Shown here piece by piece: positions 63,726 to 64,000 of a stretch of 64,000 nucleotides of DNA. The stretch spans positions 584,501 to 648,500 of the forward strand of contig JAIGNY010003794.1 of the NCBI GenBank assembly GCA_020152595.1, read 5' to 3'. A program made the translations under genes and the position numbers. This stretch comes from Chiridota heheva. Lineage: Eukaryota; Echinodermata; Holothuroidea; Apodida; Chiridotidae. Below the pieces are notes generated by a model. The model did not search any database and was not told the DNA's origin. It saw only the letters and a program-made list of their open reading frames with translations. Position 1 is the first letter of the stretch, and every line of letters starts with the position of its first letter.

Positions 63726-64000
63726 TTGAGATTTAATTCTAACCTCTCTAGTACAAATTGACCAATGCTGCTGTAGTGCCATTATAAAACTCCTCCAACC
63801 AATAGAAAAACAAGCTACAATAGCTTAGGTCAGGGTGCTAATTACCAAAAGGGACAAGTTATTGTAACGGGGGGTGGGGGTGGGTGGTGGCACAGGGGAA
63901 TTCCCCCCTGAATGTTGCAGTGACCTACATGGTTTCTCCGACTTTGTCAATTTTTACCATTGAAGTAGTGTTGTAGCATATCTTTGGGCCACCCTCCCCC

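Overview
The window is animal nuclear DNA, AT-rich and intron-dominated. It holds one recognisable host gene. Thirteen exons on the minus strand, from 52105 down to 874, encode the middle of a Scribble-type LAP protein: twelve leucine-rich repeats, the LAP-specific region, an acidic linker and the start of PDZ1. All exon edges have GT/AG splice sites on the minus strand and the reading phase is kept through every junction, giving about 619 continuous codons. The first LRRs lie beyond the right edge, and the rest of PDZ1 with PDZ2-4 beyond the left edge. The species cannot be fixed from this sequence. The mixture of THAP-bearing, piggyBac-like and hAT-like elements with an RNase H-type LINE suggests an invertebrate, perhaps a marine deuterostome, but that is a guess.

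Layout from left to right: 0.4-3.0 kb simple repeats, PDZ exon and a duplicated minisatellite module; 3.4-6.1 kb PDZ and linker exons with LINE and THAP-element debris; 6.9-9.4 kb MITEs, a TTAA-flanked piggyBac-like element and a 170-bp tandem repeat split by a LINE; 10.2-14.6 kb linker and LAPSD exons; 14.7-22.4 kb a large intron with MITEs, a THAP element and a 300-bp satellite; 22.4-40.6 kb LRR exons among MITEs; 40.6-52.0 kb a large intron with nested MITEs, a LINE and a 2.9-kb hAT-like element; 52.0 kb the most N-terminal LRR exon seen; 52.1-64.0 kb intron or upstream DNA with a 2.6-kb 34-bp satellite.

The non-genic part is the more unusual. Two unrelated families of short elements each carry a decayed THAP zinc-finger first exon. 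TTAA-flanked elements carry tRNA-like segments. Several MITE families have had their terminal inverted repeats multiplied into tandem arrays; the 1.2-2.9 kb minisatellite looks like a large-scale product of that process. Long open frames in the 34-bp, 18-bp and TA repeats are products of periodicity, not genes.

All exon and element edges were read by eye. Family names for mobile elements rest on termini, target duplications and short protein motifs only.
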